Source of the DNA: Comamonadaceae bacterium OS-4
Lineage (GTDB): Bacteria > Pseudomonadota > Gammaproteobacteria > Burkholderiales > Burkholderiaceae_C
Direction: 5' to 3'
DNA: 64,000 bases
Assembly (NCBI GenBank): GCA_027924025.1
Contig: AP026970.1
Span: 2,502,501-2,566,500 of the forward strand
Positions 25,501-34,616 of this stretch are shown here, one piece after another. The translations under genes and the position numbers were made by a program. The stretch's first letter is position 1; each line of letters opens with the position of its first letter. The notes below the pieces were generated by a model. The model had not been told where the DNA came from. It did not search any database and saw only the letters and a program-made list of their open reading frames with translations.

Positions 25501-26738
25501 GACTGACTTTCTTTCTGCTGCCTAAAGGTTGCGAGCCACGCCTGTTCATATACGCTGAGCACAGCGGGTCGAGCAAAGCGTTCCCCCGCCTTGGCTGCGT
25601 TCGTACTCAAGCGTTCCCAAAACTCGTAGGAGTCAAGCCCCGGCAAATCAGCCAATGAGGGGCGCCCATCGCGGACATCGACAACGATGCCGCATTCATT
25701 CTGGTGGACAAAGTCAGCAAGCTCCTGAAGCTGCGACGAGACGATAAGCGGTACGCCTCTGGAAAGCGCCTCAGCGGCCTTGGTTGAGAAAAGATTGCAG
25801 CGCATCTGCAATGTACGGTAGTAGCCCTCGACTTCGGCCAAGCCAGGGATCACCAGTGCAAGCAGGCCGTCGTAGTAGGCCGGCAGCTCGGATTGACGGT
25901 AGAGCTGACAGTCGAGGCCAGCGAAGGCATCGATTGGCTTGCTGGCCAGTTGCGGCCGCCAGATTGGGAACAGCTCGAAGATTTGGCGTAGCAGAGCAGG
26001 ATCGTGCCACTGGCCCACTGACCCAGAATAACCGATCCGGCGGTTTGCCCAACGCGCCGGAAAGTCAGGCTTCCAACCGGGCTCGCGATCCAGTCCCTGA
26101 ATCGGAGCGTAATGAATGGCGAGACCGGTCTCCTCCAAGTATTGACGACGGCCTACATTTACAGGGAGAAAGGCTAAATCGGAATTGGTCACGAGCTCGA
26201 ACTCCAACGCCTTGACAAAGCCATAGGCGATCGTGCCGATTGCACCGTGACTCATCGGACTTTCGGGGCCAAGGAAACTGCGCATGTCGAATGAGGTCAC
26301 CACTGGGCGACCGGCATCGCGGGCTTTGATGGACTGGCGCAGCAGCAAGCCGATTTCCGCGGCATTATAGCTACGTGCATGCAGAACTATCGCCTTGCCT
26401 TGACCGCCAGCACAGACTGGTCGGCGCAGTGCACGCTGGGCCACACGCTCGTGCCACCACCGCCGCAGCGGCATTGACCAAGGGCTGCCAAGCGTTACAG
26501 GGATGATCTGGTGATCGAAGACAATTTCTGCACGCTTACACTCGGCATATAGCCAAGCTAGGTCAAGATCACGCAGCAAGAATCGCTTTATGCGGGACAG
26601 CAACGGGATCGCTGCTAACCAAGAAACGGTGTGACCCCGAGCCTGCAGGGCACGGGCCGTCTCCAATACTTGAGATACAAGCAATCCTTCCCGCGCCGGC
26701 CATTCCCCAGCGGTGATAAAAATTATATGTAAATGCAT
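25497..26738 (-). CDS. Glycosyltransferase, GT-B fold (family 4-like)
   Basis: A 413-residue protein starting MHLHIIFITAGEWPAREGLL. The N-terminal half has a helical acceptor-binding region. The C-terminal half contains RIGYSGSVGQWHDPALLRQI and EALSRGVPLIVSSQLQELAD, which fit the nucleotide-sugar domain of GT4 enzymes. Similarity to known members looks low, so family and donor are tentative. It sits between the polymerase and the GT2 gene. Confidence 0.72.
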   Translation of the reverse strand: MHLHIIFITAGEWPAREGLLVSQVLETARALQARGHTVSWLAAIPLLSRIKRFLLRDLDLAWLYAECKRAEIVFDHQIIPVTLGSPWSMPLRRWWHERVAQRALRRPVCAGGQGKAIVLHARSYNAAEIGLLLRQSIKARDAGRPVVTSFDMRSFLGPESPMSHGAIGTIAYGFVKALEFELVTNSDLAFLPVNVGRRQYLEETGLAIHYAPIQGLDREPGWKPDFPARWANRRIGYSGSVGQWHDPALLRQIFELFPIWRPQLASKPIDAFAGLDCQLYRQSELPAYYDGLLALVIPGLAEVEGYYRTLQMRCNLFSTKAAEALSRGVPLIVSSQLQELADFVHQNECGIVVDVRDGRPSLADLPGLDSYEFWERLSTNAAKAGERFARPAVLSVYEQAWLATFRQQKESQS

Positions 26739-26749
26739 CGGTTCTGTAA

Positions 26750-28018
26750 CTAGCCTTCCACCGGGTTAATAGGTTGGCCCGCCGGAGCCGGAGCCGGAGA
26801 ATTGCGGCGCAGGCGAACGGGCGGCGCGTAAGCGCCCGACATCGCGAGCAGCAGCAGGCCTGCCCAAAACGACAGCAAGGGAATGGCAGAGGAGGGAATT
26901 GAAGACGAGAACAAGACCGCCATCAGAACAAAGCCACGCTGCAGCATCCGGCCTTGGCTGGCGCGCATGTAGGCCACCAGCATAAATGCGCCAAGGGCCA
27001 ACAGCCCAGGCCAGCCCATCCAATAGCCAATCTCGATCACCATTGAATGAGGATTGATATACAGCGCCTCGTCGGCGAAGACAGCGCCCGCCGTAAAAGT
27101 CGAATAATCAAGAATGGCGACCGATCCAACACCCAAGAGTCCCAATTGCTCGATGAAGTTTAAGTAAGACTCGCTACGGCTAGACGTGGAACTGTCAGCC
27201 TCAAAGCCCACCTCGATAATCATGGCCAAAGACTTCGCCTTGTAAAGGCTGGCATCGATCGTTTCGTTACCCGTGTACTCTATGTTGCTGACCATCAGGC
27301 CAGCTCCAACAAGGACCGCCGCAAGGGCAAGTGCCCGACCTGCCTGCTGCACACTCAAACCACGCAGAAGGTCAAGGACATACAGCAACATTGCTAACCG
27401 AGAAAAAGTGATCAGAAGGATCGCCAGCGCGATCAAATTGAACAGCAGCCGCTCGTGTCGCGGTGTCTCCTGGGCTGTGGCATTGTAGAAGATGGCTAGA
27501 ACAACGATTATAGAGGCCAAGTTGTTGCCGTTAAACTGCGAGCCAGGGACTATAGACTCATAAAGATCTCCGGGCGGCAAGCCGATGCCGGTGATGAAGT
27601 AAAGGATTTGCAACATCATGATCATCAGCTCAGTGCCCACGTAGACCAGCAGCAGCAGGTGGATGCGCCGCCTTGCGCCGGGCTTGGCGGCTTGTTCGGA
27701 AAACGAGGCCCACATTAGTGGTATCAGCGCGAAGGTGGCAAAGAACTGCACCCTGACATTGAAATTGCCCGTATCCATCAACGAATAGATCATTCCTAGT
27801 AAGGCCAGAGTGCAACCTACGGTGAAAGTCTTCAGTCCACCGACCCACGGTAGGCGCAGCGCGAAAAGTGCTCGCATCAGCGATACGCAAAACCATGCGA
27901 GACAGATTGCCAACAGCGCATGGCTGACAAGCGCGTTTCCCGTCAAGGCGATGATCGGATCGTGCAGGAGCAGCAAGGCCGTGAAGGCAAATGCGGCGCT
28001 TGGCCGTAAGAATGTCAC
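26750..28018 (-). CDS. wzy: O-antigen polymerase Wzy-like membrane protein
   Basis: The 422-residue protein has about ten to twelve hydrophobic segments and a large periplasmic loop near residues 210-290 (contains SKAEDSSTSSRSESYLNFIE-like sequence, seen here as EADSSTSSRSESYLNFIEQL). Weak sequence conservation with a Wzy_C-like layout is typical for polymerases. It is the only other polytopic protein of the cluster besides the flippase. The gene lies among glycosyltransferases, so the assignment is by topology and context. Confidence 0.78.
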   Translation of the reverse strand: MTFLRPSAAFAFTALLLLHDPIIALTGNALVSHALLAICLAWFCVSLMRALFALRLPWVGGLKTFTVGCTLALLGMIYSLMDTGNFNVRVQFFATFALIPLMWASFSEQAAKPGARRRIHLLLLVYVGTELMIMMLQILYFITGIGLPPGDLYESIVPGSQFNGNNLASIIVVLAIFYNATAQETPRHERLLFNLIALAILLITFSRLAMLLYVLDLLRGLSVQQAGRALALAAVLVGAGLMVSNIEYTGNETIDASLYKAKSLAMIIEVGFEADSSTSSRSESYLNFIEQLGLLGVGSVAILDYSTFTAGAVFADEALYINPHSMVIEIGYWMGWPGLLALGAFMLVAYMRASQGRMLQRGFVLMAVLFSSSIPSSAIPLLSFWAGLLLLAMSGAYAPPVRLRRNSPAPAPAGQPINPVEG

Positions 28019-28020
28019 CT

Positions 28021-29220
28021 TCAGGCCTCCGCTGGTTTTGAAGTCGAGGCCATGATCGCGCTATAGACTTGAGCATGTCGACTCGCGAAGGCTGAGTCGG
28101 AAAAACGCTCGATGCAGCGTTGGCGTATGTCCTGCGGATCGAAATGATCAAGTTCACTGGCCAGCCGCCGTAGCCCGGCGGACAATGCAGCCGGACTATC
28201 TTTGTCCACAAGATAACCGTCACGCCCCTCAACGATGATGTCCTCAGGACCACCACAACGGGTACTCAACACTGGGCGACCGCTCAAAAGGGCTTCTACG
28301 ACGACCACGCCAAAGGTCTCGTTGCTACTCGACACAACAAGAGCTGTTGCGTTCAACATTTCTTCGCTAACCTGTTCGCGGCTGCAGTGGCCGAGGAATT
28401 CAACCCGATTGTCAAGGCCAAGCTCAAACCTGAGCGCCTTAAGTGCTGCTAACTGTGGACCACTGCCGCAGACACGGAGCAAACAGTTTTCGCCCGCTCC
28501 GATAGCCAGAAACATCGCACGCAATAAATGATGAACCCCCTTATTATTATCCATTGATCCCACACTCAGCAAACGAAGGGGCGCGCCACGCCCGTTTTGA
28601 TAAAACGGATTCCGAGTTGATAGGCCAAATCGGGAAGAGACCATGTTAGGCATGACCTCCCATGTTCTTCCTTCACGCAATGGCACTTGAAAGTCAAGGA
28701 CCTTCCCGAGTGAGCTGGACACGGCGAAAGCCCGGTGCGCCTGCGAAACTTGGTTAGTCAGATAATTGAGAAGAGGTATGCGCACTGGACTGCGTACGAA
28801 CTCAGAGCTATGCTCTGTCACCACAAAAGGAATGCCATGCTCTCGGTGAATAGCTGCAGCCCACGCTAACCCGAAGATCATCGCGTGTACGTGAAGCACA
28901 TCAGGCCGACCAACGCGGCGCTGGTAGTCATCGAATGCGCGCAGCCCGGTGCGTTCCCAAAATCGGATATTCATCGCATGGCTCCAGGAGAAGGCCCGTA
29001 CGCCGTGGTAGCGAAGGGTATGAAGCCCGTTGTCGTTCTCTGCATCAAAGCCATAACCTCCACGGATCGCCCGCCAGCGGGTAAGCGAGCGAAAGGCCGG
29101 CGTGATTACGCCAATTTGCATGCCGTGACCCTGCAACGCCAGCGCCTGCTCCCGAAAAAAGCTTCCAGCAATATCGTCCGACTGGGCGGGGTACCAAGAG
29201 GGAATGAAGAGCACGTGCAT
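28021..29220 (-). CDS. Glycosyltransferase family 4
   Basis: A 399-residue GT-B enzyme beginning MHVLFIPSWYPAQSDDIAGS. It has LLSVGSMDNNKGVHHLLRAM and the GT4 E-x7-E motif in SNETFGVVVVEALLSGRPVL, followed by STRCGGPEDIIVEGRDGYLV. It transfers a sugar from an alpha-NDP donor with retention. The ATG at 29220 gives the standard start, and longer in-frame starts overlap wzx. Acceptor and donor are unknown. Confidence 0.9.
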   Translation of the reverse strand: MHVLFIPSWYPAQSDDIAGSFFREQALALQGHGMQIGVITPAFRSLTRWRAIRGGYGFDAENDNGLHTLRYHGVRAFSWSHAMNIRFWERTGLRAFDDYQRRVGRPDVLHVHAMIFGLAWAAAIHREHGIPFVVTEHSSEFVRSPVRIPLLNYLTNQVSQAHRAFAVSSSLGKVLDFQVPLREGRTWEVMPNMVSSRFGLSTRNPFYQNGRGAPLRLLSVGSMDNNKGVHHLLRAMFLAIGAGENCLLRVCGSGPQLAALKALRFELGLDNRVEFLGHCSREQVSEEMLNATALVVSSSNETFGVVVVEALLSGRPVLSTRCGGPEDIIVEGRDGYLVDKDSPAALSAGLRRLASELDHFDPQDIRQRCIERFSDSAFASRHAQVYSAIMASTSKPAEA

Positions 29221-29240
29221 GGGCAAGGCGCCGTTCAACA

Positions 29241-30668
29241 TCACACGCAGCCGCGAGCGCGACGCAGCGACTTGAGCACCAAAACCGCGCACTCCACTAC
29301 ACTACTTCGGAACGCCATGCATGCGCAGGCAAGAAACGCGAACCAACCGACCAATATCAACGTTCGCATTGACGGCCCCAGCAGTGCGTGCGCGACTGAA
29401 AGGGTCAGCGCAAGGAGGGTCCAGACGTACATGCTTCGACGAGGCACCTGCCGCCAGATGCGGTGAGAGACCTCTGTTCGCAGCGCAAGAAAAACCCAAA
29501 TTGCTACCGCCAAAGACACGGCAGCGCCGCTACTGCCCAGACTCGGCAGCAGCAAAAGGTTGAGGACCACATTGACTGACAACGACAGGACCGCGACCAG
29601 CAAACCGAATTGCGTCGAACGAGTCATCGCGATACCTAGCCCAGTGGTCTCGGACAGCGCATAGAACAGCGGCCACAACATGCAGGCTGTTATCAGGTGC
29701 TGCACCCTCCGGTGCTGTTCCGGCAAGGCGTACTCGAGCATCCAAGTGCAAGCGCCTGCGGTGCCAATCAGAAACACTGTGCCCGCGAGGATGTGTCGCG
29801 TCACCTGGTCGATGCGCGACAAGTCTTCATTGTTGGCCACCCAGCGGTAAACCACAGGTACCCAGATCGTGGTGAACATGCTAGTAGCCACATTCGCCAT
29901 CGCTGCAATGCTCAGCGCAATGCTGTACACGCCCAATTCGGAAAAGCTCGACAGGGAGCGCAACATGAACTTGTCGACACCCTCCAGCCCCCAGAACAGC
30001 AGACCGGAGGTAGCCGTTGGTATGCCGAAAGCCAGCATCCTGCGTAATAGTGATCCACTGATAAGGCTGGGGTGTGCCCGCCACCACACCGACCGGGTGG
30101 TCGCAAGCAGATAGAGGAAACCGACGGTGACTGATGCACCGTGGGCGACGAGCAAATCAAGCAGCCGTCGTTCGGGCTTGAGGTAGGCCAAGCAGATGAG
30201 GGTGACGAAGGTGACTTTGGCCAACAAAAAGCTTAGGGCATAACGCTTACCGTCCTCCAGCATACGGTGGTTCAAAGTGAGAAACCTAGAGACCAGCACC
30301 ACGAAGAAGTAGACAGTGACGAATAGGCTGAGAGCCAATGAACGCTCGCCAAACAACATCCATGACAGCCAAGTCGGCTGCCAAGTCCACAGCAAGATCG
30401 CGGCTATCGTGAAAAGGGCAAAACCGGGAGCCGCCGCAGTCAGCAACAAACCCCCTTGGTCGGAAACCTCGTGGAACTCTCGGGTGTAGCTCTGATCCAA
30501 ACCGAGCGTAAAGATGATTGTGGCCAAGCCCGACGCTGTGATCAATAGTGAAACCTTACCTATATCCGCATCAGCGAACACCCATGCGATGACCGGTATA
30601 GAGACGAAACTGAGCGAGCTAGACGCAAGTGATCCGAAAGCGAACCAGCCAAGGCTGCCATTCTTCAT
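29241..30668 (-). CDS. wzx: Wzx-type lipid-linked oligosaccharide flippase
   Basis: The 475-residue protein starts MKNGSLGWFAFGSLASSSLS. It has about twelve hydrophobic segments with few charged residues between, as in the MATE-like/MOP exporter superfamily (polysaccharide biosynthesis protein). Wzx moves the undecaprenyl-diphosphate-linked repeat unit across the inner membrane. The ATG overlaps the wbpI stop (ATGA), which supports 30668 over the longer frame to 30764. Substrate specificity should track the first sugars of the repeat. Confidence 0.87.
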   Translation of the reverse strand: MKNGSLGWFAFGSLASSSLSFVSIPVIAWVFADADIGKVSLLITASGLATIIFTLGLDQSYTREFHEVSDQGGLLLTAAAPGFALFTIAAILLWTWQPTWLSWMLFGERSLALSLFVTVYFFVVLVSRFLTLNHRMLEDGKRYALSFLLAKVTFVTLICLAYLKPERRLLDLLVAHGASVTVGFLYLLATTRSVWWRAHPSLISGSLLRRMLAFGIPTATSGLLFWGLEGVDKFMLRSLSSFSELGVYSIALSIAAMANVATSMFTTIWVPVVYRWVANNEDLSRIDQVTRHILAGTVFLIGTAGACTWMLEYALPEQHRRVQHLITACMLWPLFYALSETTGLGIAMTRSTQFGLLVAVLSLSVNVVLNLLLLPSLGSSGAAVSLAVAIWVFLALRTEVSHRIWRQVPRRSMYVWTLLALTLSVAHALLGPSMRTLILVGWFAFLACACMAFRSSVVECAVLVLKSLRRARGCV

Positions 30669-31780
30669 GCCACGCCGTCCTGCCTCATAGCCAGCTTTCT
30701 GCCCTCGGCGCGAAGTATTTCGCCGATGATTTTGTCCGCTGCTGTGCCATCCCCATAGGGGCACACGTCTGGTGTGCCAGGTGCTAGGGAACTAAAGGCC
30801 TCGGCGATGCTGACCTGGCTGGCGCCAACAAGCCGGTTCCAGCCTAGGTCAACTGTCTCAACCCATTCGGTCTCATCGCGCATGGTAATGCAAGGCACTC
30901 GGAAGAAAAAAGCCTCCTTCTGTACGCCACCCGAGTCGGTGACTATGGCGGCGGCAGATTTCTCTAGGGAGATCATGTCAAGGAACGGCAGGGGTTCTGT
31001 GACCACGATGCTGTCAAGTAAACCCGATAGCCCCTGCTGTGCCAGCACGGTGCGCGTGCGCGGGTGCAAAGGCAGCACCACCTTCGTGTTGAGGGAAATC
31101 GTCTGCAGGCCAGTCATGATCTCGCGCAGGCGAACGGGATCGTCAGTGTTCTCTGCACGGTGGCATGTCGCCAGCACGTAGTTCAGCGGCTCGAGGCTCA
31201 GGTCAGCATGGATAGTGCTGCGTGTCACTGCCAACTCTCTGAAGTACAGCGAGACGTCGAACATTACGTCGCCAACATCGCTGACACCTTGCCGGAGGCC
31301 TTCGTCCGCCAAGTTGCGCACAGCGGTACTGGTCGGGCAGAAAAGCAACGTCGACAACCTGTCAGCGACAATACGGTTGATCTCCTCAGGCATCCGATTA
31401 TTGAACGAGCGCAGACCGGCCTCAACATGGGCAATGGGGATATGGAGCTTTGCTGCCGCCAAGGCCGCCGCCAGCGTGGAGTTGGTGTCACCGTAAACGA
31501 GCACCCAATCAGGACGTTCGGTCAGCAGTGCTTCCTCAATTGAAGCGAGCATGCGCCCAGTCATCGAGCCGTGCGTACCACCGGACACTCCTAGATGATA
31601 CATGGGTACCGGTATGCCAAGTTCTTCGAAAAAAACTTCGGACATATTATGGTCAAAGTGTTGCCCAGTGTGCACCAGCACCTCTTCAATCTGGGTGCTG
31701 TATCTGGCTCGGATCGTTCGCGATATGGCTGCTGCCTTGATGAACTGGGGCCGAGCACCGACGACAGTCAGAATTTTCAT
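30665..31780 (-). CDS. wbpI: UDP-2,3-diacetamido-glucuronate 2-epimerase WbpI
   Basis: A 371-residue non-hydrolysing UDP-sugar C2 epimerase ([60 protein letters not shown]). WecB and WbpI are hard to separate by motif. The position directly after wbpA, wbpB, wbpD and wbpE makes WbpI the better call. It makes UDP-ManNAc3NAcA from the gluco epimer. Its ATG overlaps the wbpE stop. Confidence 0.87.
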   Translation of the reverse strand: MKILTVVGARPQFIKAAAISRTIRARYSTQIEEVLVHTGQHFDHNMSEVFFEELGIPVPMYHLGVSGGTHGSMTGRMLASIEEALLTERPDWVLVYGDTNSTLAAALAAAKLHIPIAHVEAGLRSFNNRMPEEINRIVADRLSTLLFCPTSTAVRNLADEGLRQGVSDVGDVMFDVSLYFRELAVTRSTIHADLSLEPLNYVLATCHRAENTDDPVRLREIMTGLQTISLNTKVVLPLHPRTRTVLAQQGLSGLLDSIVVTEPLPFLDMISLEKSAAAIVTDSGGVQKEAFFFRVPCITMRDETEWVETVDLGWNRLVGASQVSIAEAFSSLAPGTPDVCPYGDGTAADKIIGEILRAEGRKLAMRQDGVA

Positions 31781-32889
31781 GCGAGTGTCGCCTCGACTGC
31801 GTTGGCGAGAACTTGGACGACGCGTGTCTGGATAACGATGCCGAGATCAGCGCTCATAGGCAAGCTCAAAACACTTTTTGCTAATTTACTAGATACCGGA
31901 GTGCAATCGGGGCAGCATAGATGCTTGTATGCAGGTTGTTCATTGAGCGGCACGGGGTAATGTACAGCTGTAGGTATACCCGCCTCTGCCAAATATTTTT
32001 GCAGACTTTCGCGCTCTTTCACAAAAACGCTGTATTGAGCAAAAACACTGGTGCGATCAGGCCGCTGCTGTACGCGGTGTATGCCAGCTTGGTCTAGTTT
32101 CTGGTTGTATCTCCGACCACCTTCAAGACGCTGCTGCACCTCCCAATCGAATCGCTCCAGCTTGGCCAAGACTATGGCGCACTGCAACGTATCCATTCGG
32201 CCGCCTACGCCAATTCTGGTGTGCACATAGCGTTGACTTTGGCCATGCAGACGAATTTCCCGTAAGGCCTGAGCGATCACATCGTCGTTGGTGAAAATGG
32301 CTCCACCATCGCCATAGCAACCCAAGGGCTTGCTTGGAAAGAAGCTGGTGCACCCAATAGTGCTTAGGTTGCAGCTCTTTCTGCCCTTGTAAGTGGCACC
32401 GAAACTTTGAGCGGCGTCTTCGATAACCGGAATATTGCCATATCTATATGCAATGGCGTTAATTTCATCCATGTCAGCAGGTTGCCCATACAGGCTCACT
32501 GGCATGATGGCTTTGGTACGCGAAGTTATCTTTGCTTCGATTAATTTGGCATTGATGTTGCAAGTGTCAGGCTCAATATCCACAAAAATCGGCTTGGCGC
32601 CCAAGAGAGCGATCGCCTCTGCAGTGGCAACAAATGTAAATGGAGTGGTAATAACTTCATCCCCCAGTCCAATACCCAGTGCCATCAAGCTCATCAGCAA
32701 GGCTTCGGTGCCGCTAGCGCAGCTGATGCAATGCTTGGCACCCGTGAATGCCACAAGCTTGTCTTCCAACTCCTTTACTTCCGGCCCCATGATGTATTGA
32801 CCGTGTTCTAGCACTGAATCTATGCGCGCTTGTATTTGAGGCTTCAGTGCCTGATATTGAGCTTTTAGATCAATGAATGGAATGCTCAT
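31777..32889 (-). CDS. wbpE: PLP-dependent sugar 3-aminotransferase WbpE (DegT/DnrJ family)
   Basis: The 370-residue protein ([20 protein letters not shown]) has the DegT/DnrJ/EryC1/StrS fold. [20 protein letters not shown] lies near residue 60. The PLP lysine lies in [19 protein letters not shown] (Lys of PSKPLG), with EDAAQSFGA upstream. WbpE transfers an amino group from glutamate to UDP-3-keto-GlcNAcA. Start and stop overlap both neighbours as ATGA. It lies inside a complete wbpABDEI set. Confidence 0.92.
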   Translation of the reverse strand: MSIPFIDLKAQYQALKPQIQARIDSVLEHGQYIMGPEVKELEDKLVAFTGAKHCISCASGTEALLMSLMALGIGLGDEVITTPFTFVATAEAIALLGAKPIFVDIEPDTCNINAKLIEAKITSRTKAIMPVSLYGQPADMDEINAIAYRYGNIPVIEDAAQSFGATYKGRKSCNLSTIGCTSFFPSKPLGCYGDGGAIFTNDDVIAQALREIRLHGQSQRYVHTRIGVGGRMDTLQCAIVLAKLERFDWEVQQRLEGGRRYNQKLDQAGIHRVQQRPDRTSVFAQYSVFVKERESLQKYLAEAGIPTAVHYPVPLNEQPAYKHLCCPDCTPVSSKLAKSVLSLPMSADLGIVIQTRVVQVLANAVEATLA

Positions 32890-33470
32890 ATGCTTGTTTG
32901 CTCAAGGTTATCGTTACGCAGGATGTAATGCTGGTGCGTATGGACGCAGGTGTAGTGACCTTCGCCAGACAATGGTAGGGGAATTTGTTCTCCGAACTCG
33001 CTCATCCACCCAATTTGCTTGGCTGGCACACCCACCATCAGAGCGTAAGGCTTGACATCTTTATTAACTACGGCACCGGCACCCACAAAAGCGTATGCAC
33101 CGATGGTGGTGCCACACACCACAGTGCAATTGGCACCTAATGTTGCCCCCTTTTTGACAATAGTGCTGCGGTATTCGTTTTTGCGCTCAATCAGAGAGCG
33201 CGGGTTATAAACGTTAGTAAACACCATGCTGGGGCCACAAAACACACCCTCTTCCAAGACTACATTATCGTATACGCTGACGTTGTTTTGGATTTTGCAA
33301 TGATCACCGATGATAACCTTGTTGCCCACAAAGACATTTTGGCCTAGCGAGACGCCTTTGCCAATCCTGGCGCCGCCGCAGATATGAACCCAGTGCCAGA
33401 TACGGCTACCTTCGCCGATTTGTGCGCCTTCATCAACAACGGCAGTAGAGTGAATAGTGAGTTCGGTCAT
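32886..33470 (-). CDS. wbpD: UDP-3-amino-GlcNAcA N-acetyltransferase WbpD
   Basis: A 194-residue left-handed beta-helix protein ([20 protein letters not shown], then hexapeptide repeats such as [20 protein letters not shown]). It has the acceptor-binding FTNVYNPRS loop typical of WbpD/WlbB. It acetylates the 3-amino group made by WbpE using acetyl-CoA. Length fits the family. The start codon region lies in a 20-bp tandem duplication (33462-33500), so several ATG codons precede the gene. Only the one at 33470 gives the conserved N-terminus. Confidence 0.92.
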   Translation of the reverse strand: MTELTIHSTAVVDEGAQIGEGSRIWHWVHICGGARIGKGVSLGQNVFVGNKVIIGDHCKIQNNVSVYDNVVLEEGVFCGPSMVFTNVYNPRSLIERKNEYRSTIVKKGATLGANCTVVCGTTIGAYAFVGAGAVVNKDVKPYALMVGVPAKQIGWMSEFGEQIPLPLSGEGHYTCVHTHQHYILRNDNLEQTSI

Positions 33471-33500
33471 ATATACTCATTTTCGGTCATATATACTCAT
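33462..33500. repeat. 20-bp tandem duplication spanning the wbpD start codon
   Basis: TTCGGTCATATATACTCAT occurs twice (33462-33480 and 33482-33500) with one base between. On the minus strand it creates extra ATG codons. One of them (33490) opens a seven-codon frame, MTENEYI, that ends just before the real start. Confidence 0.9.
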
Positions 33501-33531
33501 TGATTGATAGTTGCGGTCTTTTCAACCGAGC

Positions 33532-34593
33532 TCAATAATCAAGGGGAAGGGAAACAGTCTTTCCATCTCGGGCAGCCAAATAAGCGGCTATGAGAAGCTC
33601 TAGAGATTTCAAGCCTTCGCGTCCGTCGGTCTCCGGTTCAGCCTTACCTCGCAAAACGTCGATTACATTTCCATAATAAAGCGGATGCCCGAAACCATAG
33701 ACGGAGGTGGTCTCGTAGTTGGCACTCTTGATTTGCTCGTCGTAATCCCGAGACTCTTCAAACTGCCATTGCTGGATGTCGTTGACTGCCATCCCACCCA
33801 CCTTAACTGTACCCTTTTCACCCAAAATAATGATACTGCCCTCTAAGTTCTGGGGGTAAGTTAGCATGGTGACGCTCATGGAGCCGAGGGTGCCGTTACG
33901 CCATTTAACGTTCAGCACGCCGGTATCTTCGACTTCAATGTCTCTGAAAGTGCTCATCATGGCCTGGACCTTTTCAACCGGGCCGATTAGCCAATCCAAC
34001 AGATCGACATAGTGACTGGCTTGGTTCATAAAAGCGCCGCCATCGAATTCCCAGGTACCACGCCAGCCGTTACCTTGATCGTAGTAGGCCTGTGGGCGAG
34101 TCCAGAACACATTGAGGTGAACCATATGGATCTTGCCAAAGCGTTTTTCGGTGACTGCGCGTTTGAGCAATTGCAGGGTGGTGTTGCGGCGGTTTTGTTT
34201 GACCACAAATAAGCGTACTCCCGCATCGTCGCAAGCCTTAACCATGCGCACACCATCATTCCAACGAGTGGCCATAGGTTTTTCGGTCAGTACATTGACA
34301 CCGTGCTTTGCAGCCAAGATAGCTTGGTCGGGATGAACGCCGCTGGGGGTGCAGAGCGCAACAAGATCTAGTTGCTCTTTTTCAAGCATTTCTTCTAGGT
34401 CACGGTAGGCCGGAACTTTGTATCTTTCGGAGTGCTCGGACAGCACAACGGGGTCAATGTCGCAGATGGCGGCGAGGTCAAGCTCATCGTTGTGCTTTTC
34501 AATGGAGCCGAAATGGTTTTTCGATATGCGGCCGCAACCGACAATGGCAATCCTGATTTTTCGACCTGTTATAGATGGGTAGTGTTGCATCAA
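33532..34593 (-). CDS. wbpB: UDP-GlcNAcA 3-dehydrogenase WbpB (Gfo/Idh/MocA family)
   Basis: The 353-residue oxidoreductase has an NAD-binding N-terminus (KIRIAIVGCGRISKNHFGSI) and VALCTPSGVHPDQAILAAKH. EKPMATRW near residue 97 carries the usual active-site lysine of the family. WbpB oxidises UDP-GlcNAcA at C3, with NAD recycled through 2-oxoglutarate in Pseudomonas. It lies between wbpA and wbpD. A second ATG (34590) is equally possible. Confidence 0.92.
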   Translation of the reverse strand: MMQHYPSITGRKIRIAIVGCGRISKNHFGSIEKHNDELDLAAICDIDPVVLSEHSERYKVPAYRDLEEMLEKEQLDLVALCTPSGVHPDQAILAAKHGVNVLTEKPMATRWNDGVRMVKACDDAGVRLFVVKQNRRNTTLQLLKRAVTEKRFGKIHMVHLNVFWTRPQAYYDQGNGWRGTWEFDGGAFMNQASHYVDLLDWLIGPVEKVQAMMSTFRDIEVEDTGVLNVKWRNGTLGSMSVTMLTYPQNLEGSIIILGEKGTVKVGGMAVNDIQQWQFEESRDYDEQIKSANYETTSVYGFGHPLYYGNVIDVLRGKAEPETDGREGLKSLELLIAAYLAARDGKTVSLPLDY

Positions 34594-34616
34594 GCTGCCC
34601 TTGATTGTTGTTAGAT

